Assembly: GCA_013365365.1 (NCBI GenBank) | Contig: JABVXU010000477.1 | Coordinates: 1 to 40,862 of the forward strand | Direction of reading: 5' to 3' | Source of the DNA: Cruorifilaria tuberocauda | Taxonomy: Eukaryota > Nematoda > Chromadorea > Rhabditida > Onchocercidae | Length of the DNA stretch: 40,862 bases | Part shown: positions 13,416-30,870 of the stretch, piece by piece | Layout: each line of letters starts with the position of its first letter | How positions within the stretch are numbered: the first letter of the stretch is position 1 | Notes under the pieces: generated by a model | Seen by the model: only the letters and a program-made list of their open reading frames with translations | Told to the model about the DNA's origin: nothing | Databases searched by the model: none | Translations under genes and position numbers: made by a program

Positions 13416-15327
13416 TCTATTCGATTAAACGAATGACAAGTGTAGTTAGTGATTGGGATAATTTTTAAAAAATGCTTCAAACTACAATACTATATCTTCC
13501 AAACTGGAATTCCTATTTTTACAAATACAGAAATCATATTCGATATACTGCGATGAGTGCAAAAAGCAGAAGAGTGGTAAAGAATCAAACAACAAACCGC
13601 AAAATTTCTATAAATTTATTGAAGAAAATATATATCGGTTTGCAGTTCGCAGAAAAGAAGCGGAATTTCTATTTTTAACAAAAATTAAGCAGGCAAAATA
13701 GTTTTCACAGAAGATAACGAAATCAACAGTAAATTAATCTGCAAGATAAAAACGAATTGCTTTACCAAAATCATCTAATTCCATAAGTTTTATACGCTTC
13801 AAATGATATACCAATGCAAAATAAGAAAAAAAAAAGCAGAAAAAATGAAGAAATACTAGAAACGGTAAATCATTCAACTTAAGAAAAATAAAGTTATGAG
13901 GATATAAGCAAAAAAACAGATGACCAATAATTTTATGAATTTGCTATAAATTTTAGGTGAAAAAAATTTTTTTTTAAGCGTAAATGCAGGAATGCTACTA
14001 TACCAGTTACTACAATACCACGAAACTAACCATTGTATTGTTAGCGTAAGCAAAACCATCCAACAATCATATCTTGAATTCATCTCATTTTCCGCGTTCT
14101 GCCAAAAACTGAAAAAAAAGAAATTTCCCTTTCAAATATTTCATGCCTGATGAAAACTTGGAAATTACCAATTTCAAGCTTCTTTTGCAAAACAGTAAGA
14201 AAGCATAGATCCAAAAATCAATCATTTTGAAACCAAATATTATTCTGTTGAAATAAATATACCCGATCACAAAATTTAATTAGCAATCGAAAGTCTGATT
14301 TTTTGAATTTTTTCGAATTATTCATATTTTCCAAATCTTTCTACTTGTCTTTTTCCTCTAAGCTTAAACTATTCTGCCCTTTGAAAATGTAATACGAGCA
14401 AGTAAGTGTAAAACAGATCATGATTCGACTTCGAAAATATTCACAATGATTAATGTGAACATTTAATTTAATTATAGCTTTTATCCAATCTTGAAGAGTG
14501 TCATTTATGATTTTCACTGTTGTCAAACTTACCATATACCACCAATTTCTTATCTATTTAACAGAAAATCCTATAAACACTCTAAAAAGGCTTTGAAAAA
14601 TTTTGCTCTATCAACACCGACCGTGGAAAAGTAATACCTACAATATATAGTATAAAGAGAATAGCCAAATCACGATTCTATGAAATTTTATACAGAAACC
14701 AAACTGGCAAAAAATGACATTTAAATCATTTATATTCTTTAAATTGTATGAACAAGGTTTGTTCAGTACTTAAAATTTTAAGAATATTATAAAAATTTTT
14801 ACAAACCGAAAGAAATAATATCACATTTGAGGGAAATTAAAAAATATACAAAGAAATAAACCGGCATGCAGTTATATTTCTACAAATGACCTGAAGAAAA
14901 GAGCGATAAAATAGGGAATAACACAAAGTTGAAACTCATCGAAACGTAATTAAAGAAATAGTGAGAAAGGCAGAAGAAACCTTAAGGTTATTCCAAACCT
15001 TAAGGAAATTCCAAAATAGTGAAATCGAAGTAATGGCACAGAAAGAAAAATGATTAAGCTAAAAGAATTTAAAGAAAAAAATTCCTTTTCCTAGAAGAAT
15101 CAAAGTTCAGGACTTGACTGCAAAATATGAAATATCAGTTTTAAAATGTAGTTATATTACTGTAATTTTTCATCAAAATTTAAAAAAGCGAATATTAACC
15201 ACCACAAAAAGAAAAATCAAAGTTCACCGAAAATGACGAAAACAACAAACAACAAATTGGCATATAGCGCTACAAACCGAAGAGAAAGAAGATACGGATG
15301 ATGGTTCCGGAATTTTTGAGATCCGAG

Positions 15328-20985
<5,658 letters not shown>

Positions 20986-21360
20986 TCTGCCAATATCTTC
21001 GATTTTTTTCCTAAAAAAATCACATTCAAATTAGCAATTCGAGTAATTTAGAAATTTTTTTCAAATGCAATAGAAAACGGATGTTGGAATTTCCATTATT
21101 TATAAAGTTGCCCTGTTATTAGATATCTCAATTAAAAATAAATTTGCTATTCGTGTGAAAGCTACTTAACAGGTAGCGAAATGATATTTACTTAAATGTT
21201 TATCGTGTATTGTTGGTTAGAGAAATGGAAAAAATCGAAATACGTATGCCATTTTATTGGTGACAAATGAAAATAACCACGGTAACCCTCTTATCCGTCC
21301 TCTTTTCTCGTCATATAAAAGCATCCTGCAGGCACTATACACATGCATACATACATATGC

Positions 21361-21367
21361 ACACACA

Positions 21368-21442
<75 letters not shown>
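21361..21442. repeat. Long AC microsatellite (GT on the minus strand)
   Basis: Near-perfect AC repeat with one early AG interruption, then more than 35 clean units, flanked by ACAT/ACATAC variants. The apparent Thr-His and Cys-Val polypeptides on the two strands are artefacts of the repeat. Confidence 0.98.
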
Positions 21443-21447
<5 letters not shown>

Positions 21448-22597
21448 TCGATACACATTCCCGATCGATCTATAATAGTCTTCCCAATGTCATCATCATT
21501 TGTCCGTATTGATTTATTAAACGATGTGAATAGAAGGAGGAAATTCATCAACCGAAGCGGAACATATTCTAAAGGATTTTCAATGATCATGAAAATGTGA
21601 ATGCACTAATAGTTCAATTCAAGCAATACTGCTGCATTTCCTATCTCACCTATTATTAACAAATGTGGTATTTATGAGTTTATTAAACCTGAAAGCATTC
21701 AGTTAGGTTTCCTTATCATAATTTAATTACATATCACCATAAACATGAAAGAAGAAGATGCTTTCCATAAAATGAATTATTTCATTGATAATGATCAACT
21801 TACACCTTGTTTATCAATACTTAATTAGCCGGAAATGATATTTACACAATTGAAGATATTAGTACTTTCTACTTAAATGACTATAAGTTATAATAGTTAA
21901 GCTTTGTTCTCTGCTCACTTATTCTTCCAAGGATTAAGCTAAACTTATCAAGGTATATCTTGTTCATATGACACTACGATAATAAAAAGAAATGTAAAGC
22001 ATTCACTACGATGGAAGCAAAAGATACAATTCCTTTTGAAGTGAAATAATTGAAGAGAGTACAGAGAGATCGTGACAACATCCAACAAGTTAGTAAGTTG
22101 CTTATTTGAGCTGTCATTGTCTCAAGAACGTCGCTAACACTTACCATTGCAAATATCTCTTTCTTTACTTTCTTCATCAATGCTACGCTTAAAGAGTATG
22201 CTAGATGGAAGGAAGGAAGGAAAGGAAGAAAGAAAATATACGAAAAGAAAATAGTTAAGCTGAAAAAGTCATACCTGGGAGATCGGAACATCGTACGAAC
22301 TTGCTGGTTTATAGAAAAATCAAATTTAAGAGAGGAAGAGAAAGGAAAAGCAGGAAGAATGCTATTGGAAAGATGGATGAATGAATGAATGGAATGTGGA
22401 TGTTCGAGGCAAATCAATCTAGCGAAAGCAAATATGCCTCAAAAGGAAACGGTTCATGCTTCTCTAGTAATTCTCCCTAGAGAACTCGATAATAAGAACG
22501 AGAAGGTCTCTGTTTGTTTAGCTGTTCCAAACCGTATATATTCAAATGAACACTAATTCAGAAGTCAAATACTTTACTCAATAAATTGCACGACTGA

Positions 22598-22622
22598 AGA
22601 GAGAGAGAGAGAGAGAGAGAGA
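22598..22622. repeat. GA dinucleotide repeat
   Basis: About twelve uninterrupted AG units, some 1.6 kb upstream of the kinesin light chain start codon. Confidence 0.92.
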
Positions 22623-23078
22623 TGTTTTTCTTCATTTCATTTATAAAGGTAAACAATCTATACAGAGGAGGATAACATTAGCAGATGATGAAAAAAGTTC
22701 ATGATTTTAAAATTTACGCTAAGAATGTACTTACGTGTCATATATCCACCTCTATAATAAACTTAATGTCTCGAAAAAAGTTCGACATGGACAGGCGTGT
22801 AGTACTTATCAGAAGTTTCACGTATAAATCAGTAAAATATTGCACAATTATCAAAAAAGATTCTGACCAAATCTTCCATCATATTTTATCTTTTCAGCTT
22901 TAAATCAAAGAAATAGTCTTCAAAATTGTGTTCAGCACGTGAATTCCAACATACGACGATTCAGACGTCATTCCGAGATTCCTTCATACTACTTACAATA
23001 TTTCACTGTTTGTAGCGTGTACTAGCAATGCAACAAGCAACAGATCCCAGTATGGGAAACGTAAACATTTTGAGAGAA

Positions 23079-23100
23079 AACGTGAAAAACGTGAACGTGA
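23079..23100. promoter_or_regulatory. Three AACGTGA repeats in 22 bases
   Basis: AACGTGA occurs at 23079-23085, 23088-23094 and 23094-23100, with a further copy at 23276-23282. The surrounding 22920-23160 is richer in G+C than its flanks and also has a CACGTG (22936-22941) and an octamer ATTTGCAT (23152-23159). This could be a distal promoter or enhancer for kinesin light chain, about 2.1 kb away. Function is inferred. Confidence 0.35.
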
Positions 23101-23816
23101 GCAGTTCCGGACTTCCAGTTCAATATTCCAATTATGCGGGGGAGGGTTATCATTTGCATAAATCAGTTTAATAAATTTGCTAATTAGTTTATTAGATTAG
23201 TTTTTCGATGGATAAAAACGAATTTTAAACTTATCGAAAAATCGTGATTATTTTGGAATCTATTTTTTGTTTGTTAACGTGAAATTTACGTGCTGCATGC
23301 AATTTTTCAAGACTATTTCTTTGATTTAAAGTTGGAAAGATAAAATGTGATAGAAGATTTGATAAGGATCTTTTTTGTTCAAACATTTTTAATTTTGACG
23401 CTGTGAATATTCAAGACTTTCACTTCATAATTACGATATCAGTTGGAAGATTTTTTTTTTGTCTGGAATCTTTATTTATTTAAATTTTACTTATATTTAC
23501 TTAAAAAGTTTCATCTGCAACTTACAATCGGTAGGCATTCATCGTCGCCATTGTTTAGTATCGAAGATCGAAAGCTTCAAGCTTCAAAATTACTGCAAAA
23601 TATGGCTGTAACGAAGCAGATACAACTAATGAAGAAGTATAGAGTAGTGGAATATAACTTTTTCCTTGAAGGTTCTGGAAGACAGAATTGTGAATTCTTC
23701 TATTCGATTTGAAAATATTCTGAAAATGTAAAATTTTCCAATAATAAAATGTTGGGAATGAGAAATATGATGAATAACGTTAAATGAAATTATTCCAACG
23801 GCTATCTAATAAAGTA

Positions 23817-23890
23817 AATTTGACATTCTAGGATTCTAGAACAGAATTTGACATTTTAGGACTTCAGAATAGAATTTGACATTCTATTTG
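23817..23890. repeat. 28-bp tandem repeat, about 2.6 copies
   Basis: Units begin AATTTGACATT and continue with CTAGGATTC or TTAGGACTT variants at a 28-base period. It is diverged and short. Confidence 0.75.
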
Positions 23891-24178
23891 ACATTACTGA
23901 TTAATACGAAAATTGAAAATTTTATGAGATGTTGAATTATTGGAAACCTTAATTATAGATCATATTTTTATTTCTATATCATTTTACATTTTTATATCAA
24001 TAGCATAACAGTTAACAGTTATCAAAGTAGACTAATGAAACTTTTAAAAAAAATGGAAAATACTATCCAAATTTTAAATTTGGGTAATAAGAGTGATTTG
24101 CTTTCCTTCATTCGTTATCATTTTGCAAGTTTTAAAGCTTAATAACCTTTAGTGAAAGCCGAAACGAGTTTTAAACTT

Positions 24179-24197
24179 ATTGTTGTTGTTGTTGTAA
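24179..24197. repeat. TTG trinucleotide repeat
   Basis: Short run of TTG units in AT-rich DNA with no coding context. Confidence 0.8.
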
Positions 24198-25468
24198 CAA
24201 TAATTTTGCCATTGATTTCTCTATATTATTGTTAACAACTAGACTAAATGCAATGACTAGAAATAGCGATGAATTTACTGATCATTCTTGATCAGAAAAA
24301 AAAAAAGCAATTAACTGCTTTACTTGATTGGAAAGATTGAAATAATAAATTATATGAAACTGCCAGATGGAATAATTAAGTATGAAATTGACTTTAACTT
24401 CCTAACTCGATGCTTTTATAACTTTCACATTTATTTCTCATTATAGCTATTGAATGTTTCTTTCTAATTACATTCCTCTTCTTCCATTTCATTTCAGTAT
24501 AACAATGATGTAATTGAAAAAAGAAAAATAGAATGTCTTCCTTTTGCTTTCTATTAAATAAGCGAATGTAAAATAGCAAAAAGCTTTAGCTATAGAACGA
24601 AAATTACGTTTAAAAGAAGAACAATCTTTTTCAGTTTTGCTATTTAAATAAGTGCTAAAAGAATCGAAATGAAATGAAAGTGAAAATACTAAATTTATCT
24701 GTCTAACTGATCTCTAACAAATTTTCAATCCAATAGTTATTTTATTTTTCACATAAAATTGAAATTGGTGATAAAAATTTTATTGATGATAAAAGAAATT
24801 TAACCGAAATGATAAAGAAAACGATGATAATATGAATGAAAATCGTTTTTTTTTTCTAGAACATACTAAAACTTCAAGAAAATAGCATTTATTGAATTTT
24901 CGCAAGACTTCTATGAACTTTTGTTAAGAGAAATGAAAAAAAAATAACAGGACGAGAAGGAGATGTATGATATTGGATGATGCTAAACAGACAACACTGA
25001 ATAATAATAATAAGTTGTGATGTTTATCAATCACATAAGCTTTTTTTCTTCTTTTTAAAAAAATAGACTCTCATCATTTGAGTTAAATATGTAGTTCTGA
25101 AATTTCATGAGTTGTTTAAATGCAGCAACAATTGCTGTTTTTAAGCATAAAAGAATTTAACAGTGATCGAGAGATTAAATTTTCCAACTTATTTCTCTTT
25201 TTTTTTATTGTTGTAAAGGATTTGTATTTACGTTAATATCAGCTTTATAAGTTAAAAACTTTTCTTTTTCCTCATCAATAATCAATATTTATTTTCAACT
25301 TTTTTTCCTCCCTATTGATATTCTTTTCTTAAGAAGGACTTCTAAGCTTATTTCTCGTGTTACGATTTTACATACGTTTTTTTAAAAGATCAACGAATGA
25401 ATCATCTAGTATCATTTATCAGAAATATTAGTGGTACATGATAAGTAAGTGATTTCTGCAGATAAATT

Positions 25469-25690
25469 TATAAGTAAATTAAGAAGTGGCGACAAAAAAT
25501 GCTATATAAGCAAATTGAGAAGTGATAACAAGACGTGATATATAAGTAAATTGAGAAGTGATAACAAGACGTGCTATATAAGTAAATTGAGAAGTGATAA
25601 CAAGACGTGCTATATAAGTAAATTGAGAAGTAATAACAAAGAATGCTACTATATAAGTAAATTGAGAAGTAATAACAAAAGGTGTTATTA
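25469..25690. repeat. 36-bp minisatellite, about six copies
   Basis: The unit begins CTATATAAGTAAATTGAGAA and has a period of 36 bases, with later copies carrying small insertions (CTACTATATAAG). Because 36 is a multiple of three, the plus strand reads as a 12-residue repeat (LRSDNKTCYISK). The last copies are more diverged, so this looks like array expansion rather than selection on a protein. Confidence 0.93.
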
Positions 25691-25810
25691 TCAGTGGATG
25701 AATTATTTACTACAAACTATATTAATAAGTTGCTAACAATTTATGCAAATAACATCAATAAGAGGAAAAGCATCGTTTTGAAGTCATGAGATTATAGCTT
25801 TGTCTATAAT

Positions 25811-25844
25811 TTATATATAATATATATATATATGTGTGTGTGTG
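25811..25844. repeat. TA/TG mixed dinucleotide repeat
   Basis: ATAT units grade into TGTGTG and then into a CTGTCTGT-type stretch ending near 25890. Confidence 0.8.
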
Positions 25845-28800
25845 CGTCTGTCCCTCTATCTGTCTGTCGGTCTGCATTTGTCTGTGTGGTGTCATCAGCT
25901 AAGAGTTGAAGCTTAGAAGAAGCATTGCAAAATTCCAAAAAAAAAATAGGATTATGATAAATTCAGTCATTTTTATTCTCAATGCTATTATCATTATCAT
26001 TTCTAACAATTCAATTTTATCATTATCATAATAACAAACCTTGCAAACATTATAAACACATCCAAAAATATCATTGATAAGTTTATTTACTTTGAGTAAA
26101 GTTATGTTTAACTGATAGAAATTTTGATATCCTTATTTCTTTTTTCCCTTCATTTTAAAATTTATTTATTAAATTGATTTCATTTAATCGAGGTGTAAGA
26201 GTGACAGAAAACGAATGAATGAAAAAATTTTTTGCTTCAATTTAACTTTTGTTTATTTTTGCTGTCAATTTAGAATTATTGAGTAAACAAAGAGCAGAAT
26301 GAGAAGTTTATAACTTTTCAGCCTGAAATTAAGTTGTAACAATAACAACAATAGGAAAAAAATACAAACTTCAAGTGACATATAACAATGCAAAGGTATG
26401 ATGAAATTAAGTAAACAATATTAAAGTATATAATCTTTGAGAATATTTTCTTTTTAATTTAAAATAAGGTAAAAATTATTTGAACAAGAATAGAATTGTA
26501 ATAAATAAATTAATAATTATTAGGGTAGTTGAAAAAGTATACGGGTAAGTGCATTCATTTAAAATTTGATTTTATCAATTTTTATCTTATCAGCATGATT
26601 ATGATTAGAAATATGATAGTTTATATGAAATTTAACATTTCCAAACGCGTTTAACATAATTGTTTCAAATATTTAAGAATTTTAGAGCACAATTAAGGAA
26701 GATTTTGTAAACAAACATTTAATGGAATTTCAAAATTCAGGAATTGAAATTTGAGAAAGTTCGGAAGGATTATTTGATAATAGAAAATGTTTACCTTTCT
26801 CATTCTAGAACTCTCAAGGGAATAAATGGATTAACGATTTTTCGATATTGCAATTATCATAATCATGATTACTTCCTTTTTTATTTCTCCATTTGTGAGA
26901 TAATTAAAATAATTTTTCGAAAAAATTCAAATGTTTTTATCATGATTTTTCAAAGATTTCAAACTTTTAAGTTCGTTAATCAAATGAATATAAAATGATT
27001 TTATCAACATGTTATAGGCTATTGGATCAATTTCATAAATCTAGAAATCTGGAAGAATAAGGTAGCAAAAAATAAACTTTAGTATCATTCATTTCGATTT
27101 CACTGGATGCTGTCTGTTCATGATAAAATTTTTTTCTCTTTGCAATTTAGAGCGAAACATTGTAAAAAGTAAAGTATTGTTACGAAATGAAACTTGGATA
27201 ATCAATAAGCACAATATAAATTTACTTTTTCCAATTAACTGACTCATAAAATATTTTATCTAAACTGTAACATTCATTTTCTATTTTAATGTTTAATTTT
27301 CACTTTCACTTTACCTTAAATTCCACTTTACTCTTTTCAAACAAAAATATTAAATTTATATTTTAAAAATGTTTTTTTTTTTTCTCGATTTATCCATGCT
27401 TATACTTTAACAAGAAAGTATGATTACTGTATTTTCACTCTAATTCTAACTCTAAGTAACTATTTAATGTTGTTAAATGAGAAAATAATGAAATGAGTGC
27501 ATTGAAATGGAAATTTGATAAGTTGTCACCAAAGCAAATTTGATTTAAATAGTACGGTTGCATGGAAGCATTCATTTTTTTTTTTTTTTTGTTTCTAGAA
27601 GATATATCTCTCATTTTGCATTCATTCAATTGTCGAGACTTGAAAAAAGAAGCAAGTCTTCTTCCTCTTCTTCTTCAAGCTTTTCAAACAATGTAAAGAA
27701 CGAGGAGAAAAAAATTAGCTGAAAGGAATAGTTTGAAAGTGGAAAGCATCAAATAAAAGTGAAAAGTATTTTCAAAAAATTTTTTAAATCACAAAAATTT
27801 TTCTTTCTAGTAAAATTTAATCTTTATAAATTATACTTTGTAAGATTTAACCAATAAATAATTTAAAAGTTTTAAAATTTAAAAATTTCAAAGTGCAATT
27901 AAAAAAAATTCAAAGATTTGAATTCAAGTGACTATAAATTTGTTCATTTATTCAGCAATTAATTGATAATTTCTAGTGATATTTCTAAAATGATAAATTT
28001 CAGTTGTTATATGATAGCTAATCATTCGTTAAGCTAGTCAATAATTTTGACCACAGCTAATCATTTTACATCGTACATAACGATGAGATGACTACGATTA
28101 AATTTCCTAAGAATAATTAATAGCGAAATAATTTAATCGTTGAATGGCATGTATGAGAAGTGATTTGAAAGTTAAATAAAATTTGTTTTTTTCAAATTGG
28201 AACAAATCGATCCGTCTAATATTATTATTTCTATTAAAGTAACATCTCAAAAATCTATTCAAAATTTTTTTAAGAAGTAAAAGTTCATCACTATTAAGTT
28301 TAAGTAATTCATAATAAAAGATTTTTTGGAAAAAATGAAATTGCACATTTTTATTTCTTTAATTCATAACTTTATATCGTGCAGAAGAATGTTATCATGC
28401 AATGTGTATCATCATCATTGTTGAAAATTTTACGTCAAGAAAAATTTTAGAAATGAATGGATCAATGATACATCGAACTTGCTTATATGCTATGAATCAT
28501 ATCAATTCCTTTATTAAAATTTATTCAAAAGTTTAGAATAGTTTCAGGAATGTTTACTTTTTTGCTACTCAAAAAATAGTTTAAGAAAAGAAAAAGATAT
28601 CTTTTCATTTCATTTTTTCTTCCTAAAAAATTCACGCTTAATTTTTCAATCAAACTTTATATTTAAAAAGATAAATTTTTAAAAATTAATTAAATTTTGT
28701 TAAAATTGACTAATTTTAAATTAAAATTTTGATAATGTTTATTTTGTTGTAATACGTAAATCAAATAAGTAGAAGAGAATTATTAAAAAGCCAAAGTAAA

Positions 28801-29037
28801 ATGAAAAGAGAACAGATGACGATGGTTGCAACATTTAAATGCACCAACGAAATATTAGCTGATGATAAGCATCACTCTAGCAGCTGCTAGGCCTTTCTTC
28901 CATTTCTCTTGTCACTTTAACATGTACCAAAACAGCCAAAGCTAAATCATTATTGAGAATTGCTAGTCGGAATATTTGTTTTGTGGAATGAAAGTTAATG
29001 AATTTTCACTGGATTACTGTAGGATATGATTAAGTAC

Positions 29038-29205
29038 GAGGTGATATGAAACAATTTATCTATGATTAATTAAGAATTGATATGAAACAATTTACCTATG
29101 ATTAATTAAGAATTGATATGAAACAATTTACCTATGATTAAGTAAGAATTGATATGAAACAATTTACGTATGATTAAGTAAGAATTGATATGAAACAATT
29201 TACTT
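29038..29205. repeat. Second 36-bp minisatellite, about 4.5 copies
   Basis: The unit contains GATATGAAACAATTTACCTA and has the same 36-base period as the array near 25.5 kb but an unrelated sequence. Copies differ at few positions (ATTAA or AAGTAA junctions). Confidence 0.93.
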
Positions 29206-29734
29206 ATCTTATAATTTACTATTAAAAACTTTCACCATTTCAAGAGATAGCAATCATCTAAGTAATTATTTAATTTTCAATTTTCTCATCTTAAATTGTT
29301 TATAACGCTTGTTGCTTTACTTTCATACTAGTCTGTTTATTCTTTATTCATCTTCTTGCTAATTTATTTTCTTTTGTTTACTCCCTTGCTAACCTATTTA
29401 CTCTCAGATGAGCCAATGAAGTAATGAATAAAGATTAAATAGCAAGTATTTACGGTAGATTTCTATTTCAATGTTATTACTGTATGCATTGATCAAAAAG
29501 ATCTATATTTGATTGATTGATTGATCATTAAAAGTATAAGCTTATTCCTTAGCCTTAGCATGAAATAGGTAATTCCTCGGATCACTGAAAACACATTACA
29601 CTCCATTTACATCGGAGAGCTATGTTGATTTTCATAATTTCAAATAATTTCCTAATGTTGACAATCTTCAAGTAAAAACTAATTTATTTTGAAATAACAT
29701 CCGGAATGTGTCTAGCCAGATAGGCTCTGCAATA

Positions 29735-29790
29735 CGGCCTAGTCGATAGAATACTCTCATCAACCTGGGCTCGACGATACGATCAATCTC
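29735..29790 (+). pseudogene. tRNA-like relic with A- and B-box-like segments
   Basis: CGGCCTAGTCGATAGA resembles a tRNA D-arm/A-box. GGGCTCGACGAT, about 30 bases later, resembles a T-arm/B-box. The spacing is too short and the arms too imperfect for a working tRNA. It lies inside a G+C-richer patch (29700-29810) followed by a C/T-rich tail, so a tRNA-derived SINE fragment is the most attractive reading. Confidence 0.35.
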
Positions 29791-29989
29791 ATCTCCTCCT
29801 CATCTTCCTCATTACTTACTCATCCAAGAAAATTTTTTCTGGAAATAAAATATATTTAAAATGGATTCTGTCTGTCTGTTCTATTTGTTCATTTCTTGCA
29901 AAATTTCATCATAAAATTCAAATATCTTTAAAAAGAAAATAGAACAACATTTAATTCTAATCATAAAATGATAAGTTAATATTGCAACA

Positions 29990-30028
29990 AACGTGAAGTA
30001 GCGTGAAGATACAAAAATAAAAACGTGA
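29990..30028. promoter_or_regulatory. AACGTGA motif cluster upstream of the basic protein gene
   Basis: AACGTGA at 29990-29996 and 30022-30028 with AGCGTGA between them at 30000-30006, and ACGTACGTG shortly after. It sits about 0.85 kb before the ATG at 30871. The same heptamer clusters at 23079-23100. Role inferred. Confidence 0.3.
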
Positions 30029-30408
30029 AAATAATATAAATCTAACGTACGTGTGGAATAAAACGAGTAATAAACGATGATAGATTAATATGAAAATAAC
30101 CGATCATTGTTGCATATTCCATAGTCAACTTGTGAAAGAAACTTGGGAAAAACAGTAAGGACGGAAACGGTATTGTTTTAAACCGTATATTATTTATCTA
30201 AATATACAAAATCAATTTTGCTAAATCATAAAAATCAAATTAATCTAACTTATCAAAAGTTACAACAAAGAGAAATTAATGATAATGATGGAAATTAGAA
30301 ATGTTGAAAAAAGTAAAATTACTTTTAAAAGTAAAAATTGATAAAAGTAAAAATACTTTTATCAATCAATATTACTGCTATATGATCATAGCTCAACATT
30401 GTTATCAA

Positions 30409-30430
30409 ATTATCATTATCATTATCATTA
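30409..30430. repeat. ATTATC hexanucleotide repeat
   Basis: Short run of ATTATC units in AT-rich intergenic DNA. Confidence 0.8.
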
Positions 30431-30870
30431 TGGTTATCATATTACTAATACATTACTTCAAATATAATTACAGAGTAATTTACCGAATTGGACATTTATT
30501 TTAATTAATCTATTAAAGTAAAGGATGAATGGCGATATCAGAAAAAAGTGATAATAGCGATAATAAAGTATTAACAATCACAAATTTCCATTTCTTCCAA
30601 CAACGTTTGGCATTATTTTATCGATGAAATTTACATCGATAGAAATCCATTAAGTTATATTACTCTTACTTTTTAAACTAATTAAATCTGCTTTTATCAA
30701 TGAAAGATAAATCTCTCGTAGGATTGGTTATTTTCAGAGTGATCCAAGTGATAGCCGATGGTCGTTTACGTGAAAAATGTATAGCAGTAAGTTAGGGACG
30801 TGAGGTTGGAGATTTAAAGGATGGTGGGTGTAGGAGGTTAAACGTTACAAATAAGTGTAATTTTTTAGGT

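Larger units (their letters stand above)
9786..15327. other. Intergenic interval between COMMD10 and kinesin light chain
   Basis: About 5.5 kb between two convergent genes, including both 3' UTRs. AATAAA-type signals occur near 9947 and 10055 after COMMD10. The rest is AT-rich with stops in all frames. Two items stand out: a GC-richer patch at 12217-12330 and a short GA repeat at 13397-13415. A 119-codon open stretch at 11557-11916 has no recognisable domain and starts at a non-ATG codon, so I left it out. Confidence 0.6.
20986..30870. other. Gene-poor interval of about 10 kb between divergent genes
   Basis: This separates the kinesin light chain start from the start of the basic protein gene. 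It holds simple repeats (AC, GA, TTG and TA/TG tracts), two different 36-bp tandem arrays, a 28-bp repeat, a tRNA-like relic and clusters of AACGTGA, listed separately. Strong splice signals at 22140-22146 (minus) and 30738-30788 (plus) suggest untranslated first exons of the flanking genes. I found no protein gene here that I can support. Confidence 0.6.

Noticed and set aside
21217..21600. Long open frames on both strands encoding Thr-His and Cys-Val repeats
   Set aside because: They are translations of the AC/GT microsatellite and have no coding sequence around them.
21974..22417. 147-codon open frame on the minus strand
   Set aside because: Ser/Phe/Leu-rich product of pyrimidine-rich DNA with no recognisable domain, crossed by a strong splice donor at 22146; more likely a chance frame.
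25469..25690. Repeat array considered as a CRISPR or as a repeat-protein gene
   Set aside because: Units are directly adjacent with no unique spacers, and the open frame follows only from the 36-base period.
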